64,000 bases of DNA from SZUA-430 sp040080835 (lineage in GTDB: Bacteria; Pseudomonadota; Alphaproteobacteria; Micropepsales; Micropepsaceae), in NCBI GenBank assembly GCA_040080835.1, contig JBEBHP010000004.1, positions 186,001 to 250,000 on the forward strand, read 5' to 3'. The translations under genes were made by a program, and so were the position numbers. Shown in pieces: positions 34,294-41,878 of the stretch. Below the pieces are notes generated by a model, which saw only the letters and a list, made by a program, of their open reading frames with translations, was not told where the DNA came from and ran no database searches. Positions within the stretch are counted from its first letter, which is position 1. Each line of letters begins with the position of its first letter.

Positions 34294-35421
34294 ATGAATT
34301 TCGATTTTTCAGACGACCAGAAAATGTTGAAGGATCAGGCACGCAAGTTTCTGACCGAAAAATGCACGCCGAAAGTCGTGCGCAGTATCCTTGAAGGCGA
34401 TGAGCCTTATGACAAGGGGCTGTGGAAGCAGATCTCCGAGATGGGATGGCTTGGCACAGCAGTGCCGGAAGAGTTTGGCGGACTGGGTCTTGGCTACCTT
34501 GAACTTTGTGTGATTGCAGAAGAGCTCGGCCGCGTCGTTGCGCCGGTGCCTTTCGCTTCATCGGTTTATCTTGCGACGGAAGCGCTGCTTCTGGCCGGCA
34601 GCGACGCGCAGAAGAAGAAGTATCTGCCGAAACTAGCTTCCGGTGAAATCATCGGGACGTTCGCGATTTCGGAAGGCGCAGCGCCACCCAGCCCGAGGTC
34701 GATCAAGGCCGCGTTCAAAGGTGGCAAGCTTGATGGCGTGAAGCTCCCGGTTCCTGATGGCGACGTGGCTGACTTTGCCGTTGTTCTTGCCAGGAGCACC
34801 GACGGTGCCGGCGAGCGTGCGTTGTCGCTTGCAATTGTTGACCTGAAAGGCGCAGGCGTCACGCGCCGCGCCGTGAAGACTGTAGATCCGTCGCGCAGCC
34901 AGGCAGAGCTCACCTTCAAGGGAGCGTCCGCCGAGGCCTTGGGCGCAGCGGGTGACGGCTGGGATCTGGCGCGGCGTGTTCTTGACCGCGCTGCGGTCCT
35001 CATGGCCTTCGAACAGGTGGGAGGTGCTGATGCCTGCCTGCAGATGGCGAAGGACTATGCGCTGAACCGCTATGCCTTCGGCCGCCAGATCGCTTCGTTC
35101 CAGGCAATCAAGCACAAGCTTGCTGACATGTATGTGTTCAACGAACTGGCACGCTCAAACGCGTATTTCGGTGCATGGGCACTTTCGACCAATGCGGCTG
35201 AACTGCCGGAAGCAGCGTCAGGCGCGCGGATCAGCGCGATCGATGCCTTCCACAATGCGTCAAAGGAAAACATCCAAACGCATGGCGGTATGGGCTTCAC
35301 CTGGGAGCTGGACTGTCACCTCTATTATCGCCGCGCAAAAAATCTGGGCCTCGCGCTCGGTTCGTCACGTGTGTGGAAAGACCGCCTGGTCAACCACCTC
35401 GAGAAAAAGAACGTCGCGTAA
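34294..35421 (+). CDS. Acyl-CoA dehydrogenase, first of a pair
   Basis: A 375-residue flavoprotein that oxidises acyl-CoA thioesters. It starts MNFDFSDDQKMLKDQARKFL and has GWLGTAVPEEFGGLGLGYLELCVIAEELG, the FAD/substrate segment IGTFAISEGAA, and the C-terminal YALNRYAFGRQIASFQAIKHKLADM and IQTHGGMGFTWE motifs. It is followed 29 bp later by a second, different family member; such pairs often act as alpha/beta heteromers on bulky or branched substrates. That pairing is an inference. Confidence 0.92.
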   Translation: MNFDFSDDQKMLKDQARKFLTEKCTPKVVRSILEGDEPYDKGLWKQISEMGWLGTAVPEEFGGLGLGYLELCVIAEELGRVVAPVPFASSVYLATEALLLAGSDAQKKKYLPKLASGEIIGTFAISEGAAPPSPRSIKAAFKGGKLDGVKLPVPDGDVADFAVVLARSTDGAGERALSLAIVDLKGAGVTRRAVKTVDPSRSQAELTFKGASAEALGAAGDGWDLARRVLDRAAVLMAFEQVGGADACLQMAKDYALNRYAFGRQIASFQAIKHKLADMYVFNELARSNAYFGAWALSTNAAELPEAASGARISAIDAFHNASKENIQTHGGMGFTWELDCHLYYRRAKNLGLALGSSRVWKDRLVNHLEKKNVA

Positions 35422-35450
35422 GCCACACACGAAAACGAAAGAGCTTTCAC

Positions 35451-36695
35451 ATGGATTTCAATGATACTCCCGAAGAAGCCAAGTTCCGCAGCGAAGTGCG
35501 CACCTGGCTTGAAGCAAATGCGAAACCGAAAACGGCGAGCGGCTTTGCAGCGGGAAACCCCCGCTACCAGCGCGACGAACATGAAGCTCTGAAACTGGCC
35601 AAGGCCTGGCAGGCGAAGAAGGCTGCCAAGGGCTATGCGAAGATCACGTGGCCCAAGGAGAATGGCGGCCTGGGCGGCTCGCCAATGCAGCAGGTCGTCT
35701 ATAACCAGGAAGAAGGAAAGTTCGATGTCCCGGGCGGGTTCTTCGACATTGGCCTCGGCATGTGCATTCCGACCGTCACCCATTATGCGTCCAAGGACGT
35801 CGCAGCGCGCTATGTGAAGCCGGCGCTTTATGGCGAGGAGATCTGGTGCCAATTGTTCTCCGAGCCTGCAGCCGGTTCTGACGTTGCCGGCCTGCGCACG
35901 CGCGCGGAGAAGGATGGCAATGACTGGGTCATCAATGGTCAGAAGGTGTGGACGTCGGGTGCGCATTATTCCGACTATGGCATCGTGCTCACGCGCACCG
36001 ACCCCAATACGCCCAAGCACAAGGGCCTGACGATGTTCTACCTGTCGATGAAATCGCCAGGGGTTGAAGTGCGCCCGATCAAGCAGATGTCGGGTGGGGC
36101 AAACTTCAATGAAGTCTATTTCACCAATGTCCGCATTCCGGATTCCCAGCGGCTTGGCAACGTTGGCGAGGGCTGGTCGGTCGCGTTGACAACGCTGATG
36201 CATGAACGTCTGGCCGTCGGTGGTGGCCAGGGCGGTTCGGGCACTGATGTGAAGGAATTGATTGCACTCGCGCGCGAAACCGAGCTTGAGGATGGTCCCG
36301 CCATTCGTAACGCGGCCGTGCGTGAGCGTATCGCTGAATGGTATGTGCGCGGGCAGGGCCTGAAGTACACGACCTATCGCACGCTGACGGCCCTTTCGCA
36401 GGGTCGGGTTCCCGGTCCAGAGGCGTCGATCGCCAAGATCGTCGTGGCACCCAAGATGCAGGACCTCGCTTCTTTTGCAATGGATTTGGAAGACATGGGT
36501 GGTGTCATGGTCGGCGACGACTCTCCGCAGGTGGGTGCGTTCCAGCAATCCTTCATGTGGGCGCCGGGCCTGCGCATTGCAGGTGGTACGGACGAGATCC
36601 TGAGGAACATCATTGCCGAACGCGTGCTGGGACTTCCGGCCGACATCCGTGTCGACAAGGACATACCGTTCAACAAGCTGCCCAGCGGGCGGTAG
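35451..36695 (+). CDS. Acyl-CoA dehydrogenase, second of a pair
   Basis: A 414-residue acyl-CoA dehydrogenase starting MDFNDTPEEAKFRSEVRTWLEANA. It has WPKENGGLGGSPMQQVVYNQEE, the FAD-binding LFSEPAAGSDVAGLRTRAEKDGNDWVINGQKVWTSGAHYSDYGI split by the usual loops, and the C-terminal AGGTDEILRNIIAERVLGLP motif. The start follows the previous gene closely; in-frame residues upstream of this Met lie inside its neighbour. A terminator follows, so MarR plus two dehydrogenases may form one unit. Confidence 0.93.
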   Translation: MDFNDTPEEAKFRSEVRTWLEANAKPKTASGFAAGNPRYQRDEHEALKLAKAWQAKKAAKGYAKITWPKENGGLGGSPMQQVVYNQEEGKFDVPGGFFDIGLGMCIPTVTHYASKDVAARYVKPALYGEEIWCQLFSEPAAGSDVAGLRTRAEKDGNDWVINGQKVWTSGAHYSDYGIVLTRTDPNTPKHKGLTMFYLSMKSPGVEVRPIKQMSGGANFNEVYFTNVRIPDSQRLGNVGEGWSVALTTLMHERLAVGGGQGGSGTDVKELIALARETELEDGPAIRNAAVRERIAEWYVRGQGLKYTTYRTLTALSQGRVPGPEASIAKIVVAPKMQDLASFAMDLEDMGGVMVGDDSPQVGAFQQSFMWAPGLRIAGGTDEILRNIIAERVLGLPADIRVDKDIPFNKLPSGR

Positions 36696-36716
36696 TTCCA
36701 ACACTTCAAGTTCCGG

Positions 36717-36747
36717 GGTGGGGCGTGCAGGCGCTCCACCTTTTTTT
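36717..36747 (+). terminator. Intrinsic terminator after the dehydrogenase pair
   Basis: GGTGGGGCG pairs with CGCTCCACC (9 bp, one G-T pair, 6-nt loop) followed by seven T, 21 bp after the stop codon. Confidence 0.9.
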
Positions 36748-36769
36748 GCGTCTGCGAAGGGGGGCCTCG

Positions 36770-36823
36770 TCCGTCTCCTCACCCGTCTCGCCGCAACAGC
36801 GGCGAGACGGGTGAGGAGACGGA
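36770..36823. repeat. Perfect 25-bp-arm hairpin
   Basis: Two perfect inverted arms of 25 bp, starting TCCGTCTCCTCACCCGTC and reversed after the 4-nt loop AACA, lie between the terminator and the luciferase-like gene. The inner 17 bases CTCACCCGTCTCGCCGC recur in the repeat at 39.55 kb, so this is a member of the same intergenic family rather than a second terminator; no T tract follows. Confidence 0.88.
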
Positions 36824-36935
36824 TGTGGAGACGACGGAAGATTTCACGCGCCGTCGGATGGCGCACCGACAATCTCCGTGACAGTATCGTTGATGCAAGG
36901 GCTCCCGTCAGTGGGGCCGCAGGAGGAGAGGCGCA

Positions 36936-38198
36936 ATGAAGTTCACCTGGTTCAACCTGATGCCATGGCCCTATTTGCCAGATGACTTTCGGGAGAAGCA
37001 TCGGTCGGTGTGGGTTGATATCGACTCCCGGCTGTTTGATGCCGAGAAGAGCCATGAGGTCTACAATACCTACATGGACCTGCTGGAGTATGCGGGCACC
37101 GTGGGCTTCGACGCGATCGGCGTGAACGAGCATCACCAGAATGCCTATGGTATCATGCCGTCCCCGAATATCATCGCGGCGGGCCTTGCGCGGCGCACGA
37201 AAGACGTGGGGCTTGTGGTGCTGGGCAATTCGATTGCGCTCTATAATCCGCCGGTGCGCGTGGCGGAGGAATTCGCGATGCTCGACTGCATATCCGGCGG
37301 TCGCCTGATTGCAGGGTTTCCCGTCGGCACCTCGATGGACACGAATTACTGCTATGGCCAGATCCCGGCGCTGACGCGCGAGAAATACCAGGAGGCGCAC
37401 GACCTCATCATCAAGGCTTGGCGCGAGCCTGATCCCTTTGCCTTCAACGGCCGCTACAACAAGCTGCGCCACGTGAATATCTGGCCGCGCCCGATCCAGA
37501 AGCCCAATCCGCCGATCCATATTCCGGGTGGCGGTTCAGTCGAAACCTATGACTTCTGCATCGACAATACCTATTCGTATTCCTACCTGTCGTTTTCGGG
37601 CTATATCCGCGGCAAGGCGCTGATGCAGGGTTACTGGGACCGCGTTGCCCAGCGCAATGCGCCTGACACGTCGCCCTATCGCGCAGGCTTTGCGCAGACG
37701 ATCTGCGTGGCGGAAACGGACGAGGAAGCCGAGCGGCTCTATTCAAAGCATGTCAGCTATTTCTACAATCGCTGCCTGCATGTCTATGCAGGCTTTGCCG
37801 ATGCGCCGGGTTACCGCACGATCAAGACGATCCAGACTGGCGCGCTGTCTCAGTATGCGCCGCCGATCGACGGCTATGCGAACCTGACCTGGAAGGACCT
37901 GACCGAGGGCGGCCACGTGATTGCGGGCAGTCCTGAGACTGTTCGCCAGCGCATGGAGGAACTTATCAAGGGGCTTCGCGTGGGCAATATTTTCTGCCTC
38001 ATGCACGTGGGCGACATGCCGAAGGAAAAGGCGATGTATTCGACGAAGCTGTTTGCAGACAAGGTGATGCCGAAGCTGCGGCACCTCTACCCTGAATATG
38101 AAAGCGACGGGCGCTTCTGGTGCAAGCCGATGAAATCGCAGGTGACACCGGGCAGTCTTCCCAAGGCGGAAGACGTCGCGCGCCTGGCGCGGGCGTGA
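36936..38198 (+). CDS. LLM-class flavin-dependent oxidoreductase
   Basis: A 420-residue bacterial-luciferase-like TIM barrel that uses reduced flavin and O2. It reads MKFTWFNLMPWPYLPDDF, then GFDAIGVNEHHQNAYGIMPSPNIIAAGLARRT and LVVLGNSIALYNPPVRVAEEFAMLDCISGGRLIAGFPVG, all hallmarks of the group. AGGAGGAG precedes the ATG. The next gene, an alpha/beta hydrolase, starts 11 bp after its stop, so oxidation followed by hydrolysis of an ester or ring product is plausible. Substrate unknown. Confidence 0.9.
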   Translation: MKFTWFNLMPWPYLPDDFREKHRSVWVDIDSRLFDAEKSHEVYNTYMDLLEYAGTVGFDAIGVNEHHQNAYGIMPSPNIIAAGLARRTKDVGLVVLGNSIALYNPPVRVAEEFAMLDCISGGRLIAGFPVGTSMDTNYCYGQIPALTREKYQEAHDLIIKAWREPDPFAFNGRYNKLRHVNIWPRPIQKPNPPIHIPGGGSVETYDFCIDNTYSYSYLSFSGYIRGKALMQGYWDRVAQRNAPDTSPYRAGFAQTICVAETDEEAERLYSKHVSYFYNRCLHVYAGFADAPGYRTIKTIQTGALSQYAPPIDGYANLTWKDLTEGGHVIAGSPETVRQRMEELIKGLRVGNIFCLMHVGDMPKEKAMYSTKLFADKVMPKLRHLYPEYESDGRFWCKPMKSQVTPGSLPKAEDVARLARA

Positions 38199-38209
38199 GG
38201 GAGGCCAAC

Positions 38210-38986
38210 ATGGAATTCAAGACCATACAAACCCATCGCGTCCCTGTTCGCTATTACGAAGGTGGGAAGGGCAAGCCTCTCGTCTTCCTTCATGGTGCGG
38301 GTGGCATCTTGCCGGGTGATCCCTTCCTGGCGAAACTTGAGCAGAAGTATCATGTCTATGCGCCCCTGTTGCCCGGTTACGGTGACAGCGAGGAATGCGC
38401 CACGATGCGTGACATGCTCGACTTCACGCTGCACACGCTGGATGTCGTGGAGGCGCTGGGGCTCAGCGATCCGATCCTGGTGGGCCATTCCATGGGCGGC
38501 ATGATCGCGGCCGAGATGGCGGCGCTGGCGCCGAAAGAATTCTCGCGCTTGGGGCTGATCGCGCCGGCGGGCTTGTGGATGGACGCGCATCCGATCGCGG
38601 ACTTGTTTGCGATGCTGCCCTACGAGATGCCGCCTTTCCTGTTCCACGACGTGGAGATGGGAACAAAGCTGATGACGGCGGGAGTTGCGCTGAACGATCC
38701 GGAGTGGCTCAAGGGCTTCCTCGTCCAGAACGCGCGGCAGATGGGCATGGCCGGCAAGATCCTGTTCCCTATCCCGGAGCGTGGCCTCAGCGAGCGGCTC
38801 TATCGCGTGAAGGCCAGGACCGTCATCGTGTGGGGCGCCAGCGACAAGCTCATCCCGCTGGTGTATGGCGAGGCGTTCAAAAGGGCGATCAAGGGCGCGA
38901 CGCTGACCATCATCCCGAAGGCGGGGCACCTAGTGACGCTGGAGCAGACGGATGAGCTGGTGGGCGCGCTGGCGGGGTTGGGGTAA
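38210..38986 (+). CDS. Alpha/beta hydrolase
   Basis: A 258-residue hydrolase. The oxyanion strand reads LVFLHGAGGILPGD, the nucleophile elbow VGHSMGGMIAAEMAA contains the catalytic Ser, VIVWGASDKLIP the acid, and IIPKAGHLVTLEQ the His. The start is the ATG after GAGGGAGG, 11 bp past the luciferase-like gene, and both are probably co-transcribed. Third-position G/C is very high in both genes. Likely an esterase or C-C hydrolase of the same pathway. Confidence 0.9.
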   Translation: MEFKTIQTHRVPVRYYEGGKGKPLVFLHGAGGILPGDPFLAKLEQKYHVYAPLLPGYGDSEECATMRDMLDFTLHTLDVVEALGLSDPILVGHSMGGMIAAEMAALAPKEFSRLGLIAPAGLWMDAHPIADLFAMLPYEMPPFLFHDVEMGTKLMTAGVALNDPEWLKGFLVQNARQMGMAGKILFPIPERGLSERLYRVKARTVIVWGASDKLIPLVYGEAFKRAIKGATLTIIPKAGHLVTLEQTDELVGALAGLG

Positions 38987-39034
38987 CACAGTCGCTGCAA
39001 CTCCATCCCCTGCAGCACCTACGGTGCGCAGGTA

Positions 39035-39118
39035 CTTCCTCACTGCGTGAGGAAGACGAGAATAAGACTAGTCTCCCTCACGCAGTGAGGGAGTGGCTGC
39101 GCATCGCTTTAGCGATGC
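39035..39118. repeat. Cluster of three short perfect hairpins
   Basis: Three hairpins follow each other: CTTCCTCAC-TGC-GTGAGGAAG, CTCCCTCAC-GCA-GTGAGGGAG and GCATCGC-TTTA-GCGATGC. The first two are near-copies whose loops are complementary. The cluster lies between the hydrolase and the DUF805 gene and has no T tract, so it is a repeat element rather than an ordinary terminator. Confidence 0.8.
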
Positions 39119-39188
39119 TGCAGACGAGGGAGTGTCTGGCCATGCCCGCAGCGCTTGAGGTAACTTTGAGCCAAATGGGAACTCTTGC

Positions 39189-39530
39189 ATGAAGCACACT
39201 ATCCTCGACTTCTATTTTTCGCCTGAAGGGCGTGTGAACAGTCAGCAGTTTTGGCGGGGTTTAGTAGTGCCGTTCCTTGCGCTCAATTTTCTGGCAATGG
39301 TCGCGACGCCGCCCGACCTGCCGCATTTTTTGCCCGCGCTGTATTTCGTGCTTGCGATCTCAGTCGTCCCATCCATCTATGTCAGCCTAAAGAGACTTCA
39401 CGACATGGGGTTTTCGGGATGGTGCTTGCTGTTTGGGCTCACCCCAATTTTTGGTCCATTTGTCTTGTTGATTTGGCTGGGGTTCTGGCCGAGCAACAAA
39501 CTAGAGAGCAAGCACGGTGAGGTTCTGTGA
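39189..39530 (+). CDS. DUF805 small membrane protein
   Basis: A 113-residue inner-membrane protein with the DUF805 pattern: F-S-P-E-G-R-x-N-S-x-Q-F-W near the start, then SLKRLHDMGFSGWCLL, where R-L-H-D is the family signature, and LIWLGFWPSNKLESKHGE at the end. Hydrophobic segments are about residues 27-45, 47-63 and 78-98. DUF805 has no established function. It sits alone among intergenic repeats. Confidence 0.85.
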   Translation: MKHTILDFYFSPEGRVNSQQFWRGLVVPFLALNFLAMVATPPDLPHFLPALYFVLAISVVPSIYVSLKRLHDMGFSGWCLLFGLTPIFGPFVLLIWLGFWPSNKLESKHGEVL

Positions 39531-39551
39531 CTGTTAGTCATGCGGCGCGGT

Positions 39552-39715
39552 TCCTCACCCGTCTCGCCGCTGTCGCGGCGATCCACCCTCTCCAGCGAGC
39601 TGGAGAGGGGCAGCAAGACTTCAGCCCTTCTCCACTTCGTGGAGAAGGTGGCGCGCCGCACATCGGTGCGGCGTGACGGATGAGGAGGTGCTGCTCCTCA
39701 CCCGCCCTCGGCCCC
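39552..39715 (+). repeat. Structured intergenic repeat R1, copy A
   Basis: A composite of hairpins: CCCTCTCCAGC-GA-GCTGGAGAGGG (11-bp arms), CCTTCTCCAC-TTC-GTGGAGAAGG (10-bp arms) and CGCCGCAC-ATCG-GTGCGGCG, preceded by CTCACCCGTCTCGCCGC. The same modules in the same order and orientation recur at 40834-41038. It accounts for the gene-free stretch after DUF805. Confidence 0.85.
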
Positions 39716-39720
39716 TCATC

Positions 39721-39799
39721 CACGGTCATCCCGGCCGTTATCTGAGCTCGCTCGCTTCAAGCGAGGGGCTGCAAGGCTTGCGAGCCGGGACACAGAGCC
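39721..39799 (+). repeat. Intergenic repeat R2, copy A
   Basis: An approximately 80-bp element running from GGTCATCCCGGCCG to CGAGCCGGGACACAGAGCC with an internal palindrome CTCGCTTCAAGCGAG. A second copy lies inverted at 40738-40820, so the two bracket the DUF6438 gene. Confidence 0.85.
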
Positions 39800-39854
39800 A
39801 GTACTGTCGAATTGCATGTCCTTGGTTGTTTGAAATTCGAAGGGGAAACCCAGA

Positions 39855-40724
39855 ATGTCAAAATGTGGGCCCAGTGAAGTGTCATGCCTGCCTCGGGCGG
39901 GCAATTTGTTGATGTACATATCTTGGGCTCTGGTCGCGGCTTGGTTGTTCGCTCCGACTGCTGCTGTCGCCGCCAATGAGTGCTGGGCCGAATATGACAA
40001 GGTCATCGGTATCGAAGAAGTCAATGCAATCCGGTCGGGTCCTTTACCTCAGATTCTGATCGACGATGAGACGCTCAATGATTGGGAGAACGTTCAGCTC
40101 ACGGTTTATCTCGACGACAACGGTCGTGTGATTTGCATGGTGCCCATGTTCGGACCGGCGCGCCTACTGCCCCAGGCGCTGGCTTTGGCTCGGCAATGGA
40201 AATTCAAACCTTACATTCTGAATGGAAAGCCGATTCCAGTCTCATTCGGCCAGCGCATTGACGTGCGTTGGAAAAGTCCACGCCCGAACGTGCGGACGCC
40301 CTTTCCTGCGATCCGAGACAAGTCGACGTTGCGCATCCGGTTGGACGTTCAGCCCGGTTACATGAGTTGCACAGCTTACGCCATCGAATTGTCGGGAGAT
40401 GGCATGTTGATATTCGAGGGCGACTATGGCGCAGCCGGTCGGGAACGCCAGATTAAAAGACTACCGCCTGACACCGTCGATGCTCTCGTAAGTCAGTTCC
40501 GAAAAGCGGAATTTTTTTGGCTTCACGAAAGCTATACCGGTAAAACGCAAGATGCACCCACACTCGAGGTTTCCATTGCGTTTGATGAACACAAGAAGCT
40601 GCTGCGAGACGATGTGGGTAGAGAAGCGGGCATGCCTGCTGGAGTCACAGTTATCGAAAGGGAGATTGAACGCCTTGCCGAAGCTGAAAGACTAACGGCG
40701 CGGGTTCGATGCCGGTTCGACTAA
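39855..40724 (+). CDS. Exported protein with TonB-like and DUF6438-like domains
   Basis: A 289-residue protein. A hydrophobic stretch (MYISWALVAAWLFAPTAAVAA) acts as signal peptide. Residues ~60-140 resemble a TonB C-terminal or energy-transducer-like domain (LLPQALALARQWKFKPYILNGKPIPV). Residues ~155-285 resemble DUF6438 (LRIRLDVQPGYMSCTAYAIELSGDGMLIFEGDYGAAG), though the family's usual CxGxCPxY reads GYMSCTAY, losing a Cys. Two starts are possible: the one given has AGGGGAAA upstream; the ATG 19 codons later would leave a shorter signal peptide. Flanked on both sides by repeats R2 and R1. No function is known. Confidence 0.68.
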   Translation: MSKCGPSEVSCLPRAGNLLMYISWALVAAWLFAPTAAVAANECWAEYDKVIGIEEVNAIRSGPLPQILIDDETLNDWENVQLTVYLDDNGRVICMVPMFGPARLLPQALALARQWKFKPYILNGKPIPVSFGQRIDVRWKSPRPNVRTPFPAIRDKSTLRIRLDVQPGYMSCTAYAIELSGDGMLIFEGDYGAAGRERQIKRLPPDTVDALVSQFRKAEFFWLHESYTGKTQDAPTLEVSIAFDEHKKLLRDDVGREAGMPAGVTVIEREIERLAEAERLTARVRCRFD

Positions 40725-40737
40725 GACGATTGTGCCG

Positions 40738-40820
40738 TGGGCTCTGGGTCCCGGCTCGCAAGCTTCGCAGCCGCTCGCTTGAAGCGAGCGGGCTCACCTA
40801 GGCGGCCGGAATGACCAGTG
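40738..40820 (-). repeat. Intergenic repeat R2, copy B (inverted)
   Basis: The reverse complement of this stretch matches copy A at most positions, including GAGCCGGGAC and CTCGCTTCAAGCGAG. It starts 14 bp after the stop of the DUF6438 gene. Confidence 0.85.
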
Positions 40821-40833
40821 AATGGGAGAGCGG

Positions 40834-41038
40834 CTCCTCGCCCGTCTCGCCGATGGCGCGGCGATCCACCCTCTCCAGCTTGCTGGAGAGGGGCAGCGAG
40901 ACTAAAGCCCTTCTCCACTTCGTGGGAAGGTGGAGCTCCGCACATTTGTGCGGCGTGACGGATGAGGAGGTGGCGCGTCTCCTCACCCGCCCTCGCTTTG
41001 CTCGGGCACCCTCTCCAGCAGAGCTGGAGAGGGGCAGG
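40834..41038 (+). repeat. Structured intergenic repeat R1, copy B
   Basis: It has the same module order as copy A. The first hairpin keeps its arms but changes its loop (CCCTCTCCAGC-TT-GCTGGAGAGGG), and that module occurs again at the far end with loop AGA. The middle hairpin has decayed (GTGGGAAGG). Arm conservation with free loops suggests selection or duplication as RNA or DNA hairpins. With R2 copy B it fills most of the gap before the pyroglutamyl peptidase gene; nothing else is seen there. Confidence 0.83.
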
Positions 41039-41209
41039 TACTATTTTCGAGGTGCGACGATTTGTTCTCTTTTTGTTTTCGGCGCTTTCGGCTCTATTCG
41101 GCGCTGCAGATGGATAGTGTAGGAATCTGTGCCGGGTGATCGGGTCCTGCGGAATTTTCCATCCAAAACCCAATTTTCGAACATAAACCGAAATGACAGA
41201 AGCTGGTTT

Positions 41210-41860
41210 TCAGCCTGCGAGTTTTCGTGCGCAGGTTTCGATGATCAGCTTGGTGCCTTTCAGGAAATCCTGCTCGCTGAGTGTGCCGCCGTGCTTGATC
41301 GTATGGCCGGCGCTGGCAAGGCGTTCGATCTGCGTCGTGAGGTACGGGGCATGGATGAAGCCTGCCATTTTCAGGTTCAGTGCCTCGGCCAGATGCATCA
41401 GATTGTAGAACAGCATATTGCACAGATAATTGCCGGCATCGTCGGAGCGGACGAAAGGCAGTTTGGCCTGTTGCAGTGCCGCGATGATGTCCGAGAAGGG
41501 CAGGGACGTCGGATAGATTCTTGGACCTTTCTCGTCGACGCAATCGGCGGTCGAGCATGCGCCGGTGAAGTCCGGGCGGTCGACGGCGATGACGTTGCGG
41601 GCGGTTGATTCCAGCGTGAAGCCAGTTGTCTTGGCGCTTAACCCGAAGGCCAGCACGGCGTCAGGTTTTTCCCGTTGCAGCAGCGGCAGGGCGACGTCGT
41701 CCCAGGCGTTGTAGCGAACGGGCAGGATGTCGGTGACCAGGCGCGCGTGGACTGGTTGCCAGTTCTCGCGCTGAAGTTCGCGGATCGCCCAGGCGGTTGG
41801 ATTTTCCGGCGCTCCCGGGAAGACGTCAAAGCCGATTGCTAGGATTGTGGGCTTTGGCAT
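41210..41860 (-). CDS. pcp: Pyroglutamyl-peptidase I (peptidase C15)
   Basis: Cytoplasmic cysteine peptidase that removes N-terminal pyroglutamate. The catalytic triad is visible as Glu84 (GFTLESTARN), Cys147 (DDAGNYLCNMLFYN) and His170 (AGFIHAPYL); E/C/H at this spacing defines the family. Length (216) is typical. The N-terminal GFDVFPGAPENPT loop replaces the commoner GFxPFGGxxxNPS. Same strand as the alkylsulfatase gene, 18 bp downstream of it. Confidence 0.92.
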   Translation of the reverse strand: MPKPTILAIGFDVFPGAPENPTAWAIRELQRENWQPVHARLVTDILPVRYNAWDDVALPLLQREKPDAVLAFGLSAKTTGFTLESTARNVIAVDRPDFTGACSTADCVDEKGPRIYPTSLPFSDIIAALQQAKLPFVRSDDAGNYLCNMLFYNLMHLAEALNLKMAGFIHAPYLTTQIERLASAGHTIKHGGTLSEQDFLKGTKLIIETCARKLAG

Positions 41861-41878
41861 CGGGGCGCCGGATCTAGC

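Noticed and set aside
36770..36823. Second terminator after the dehydrogenase genes
   Set aside because: There is no T tract on either side, and a standard terminator already lies upstream.
35325..37520. Very long minus-strand open frame (731 codons)
   Set aside because: It lies opposite the two acyl-CoA dehydrogenases and the start of the luciferase-like gene, whose plus-strand proteins show full family motifs. The minus frame has no recognisable domain and is an antisense shadow of GC-rich codons.
39552..41038. Insertion sequence or composite transposon
   Set aside because: No transposase gene or remnant is present, and the repeats consist of small hairpin modules rather than IS ends. I keep them as intergenic repeats.
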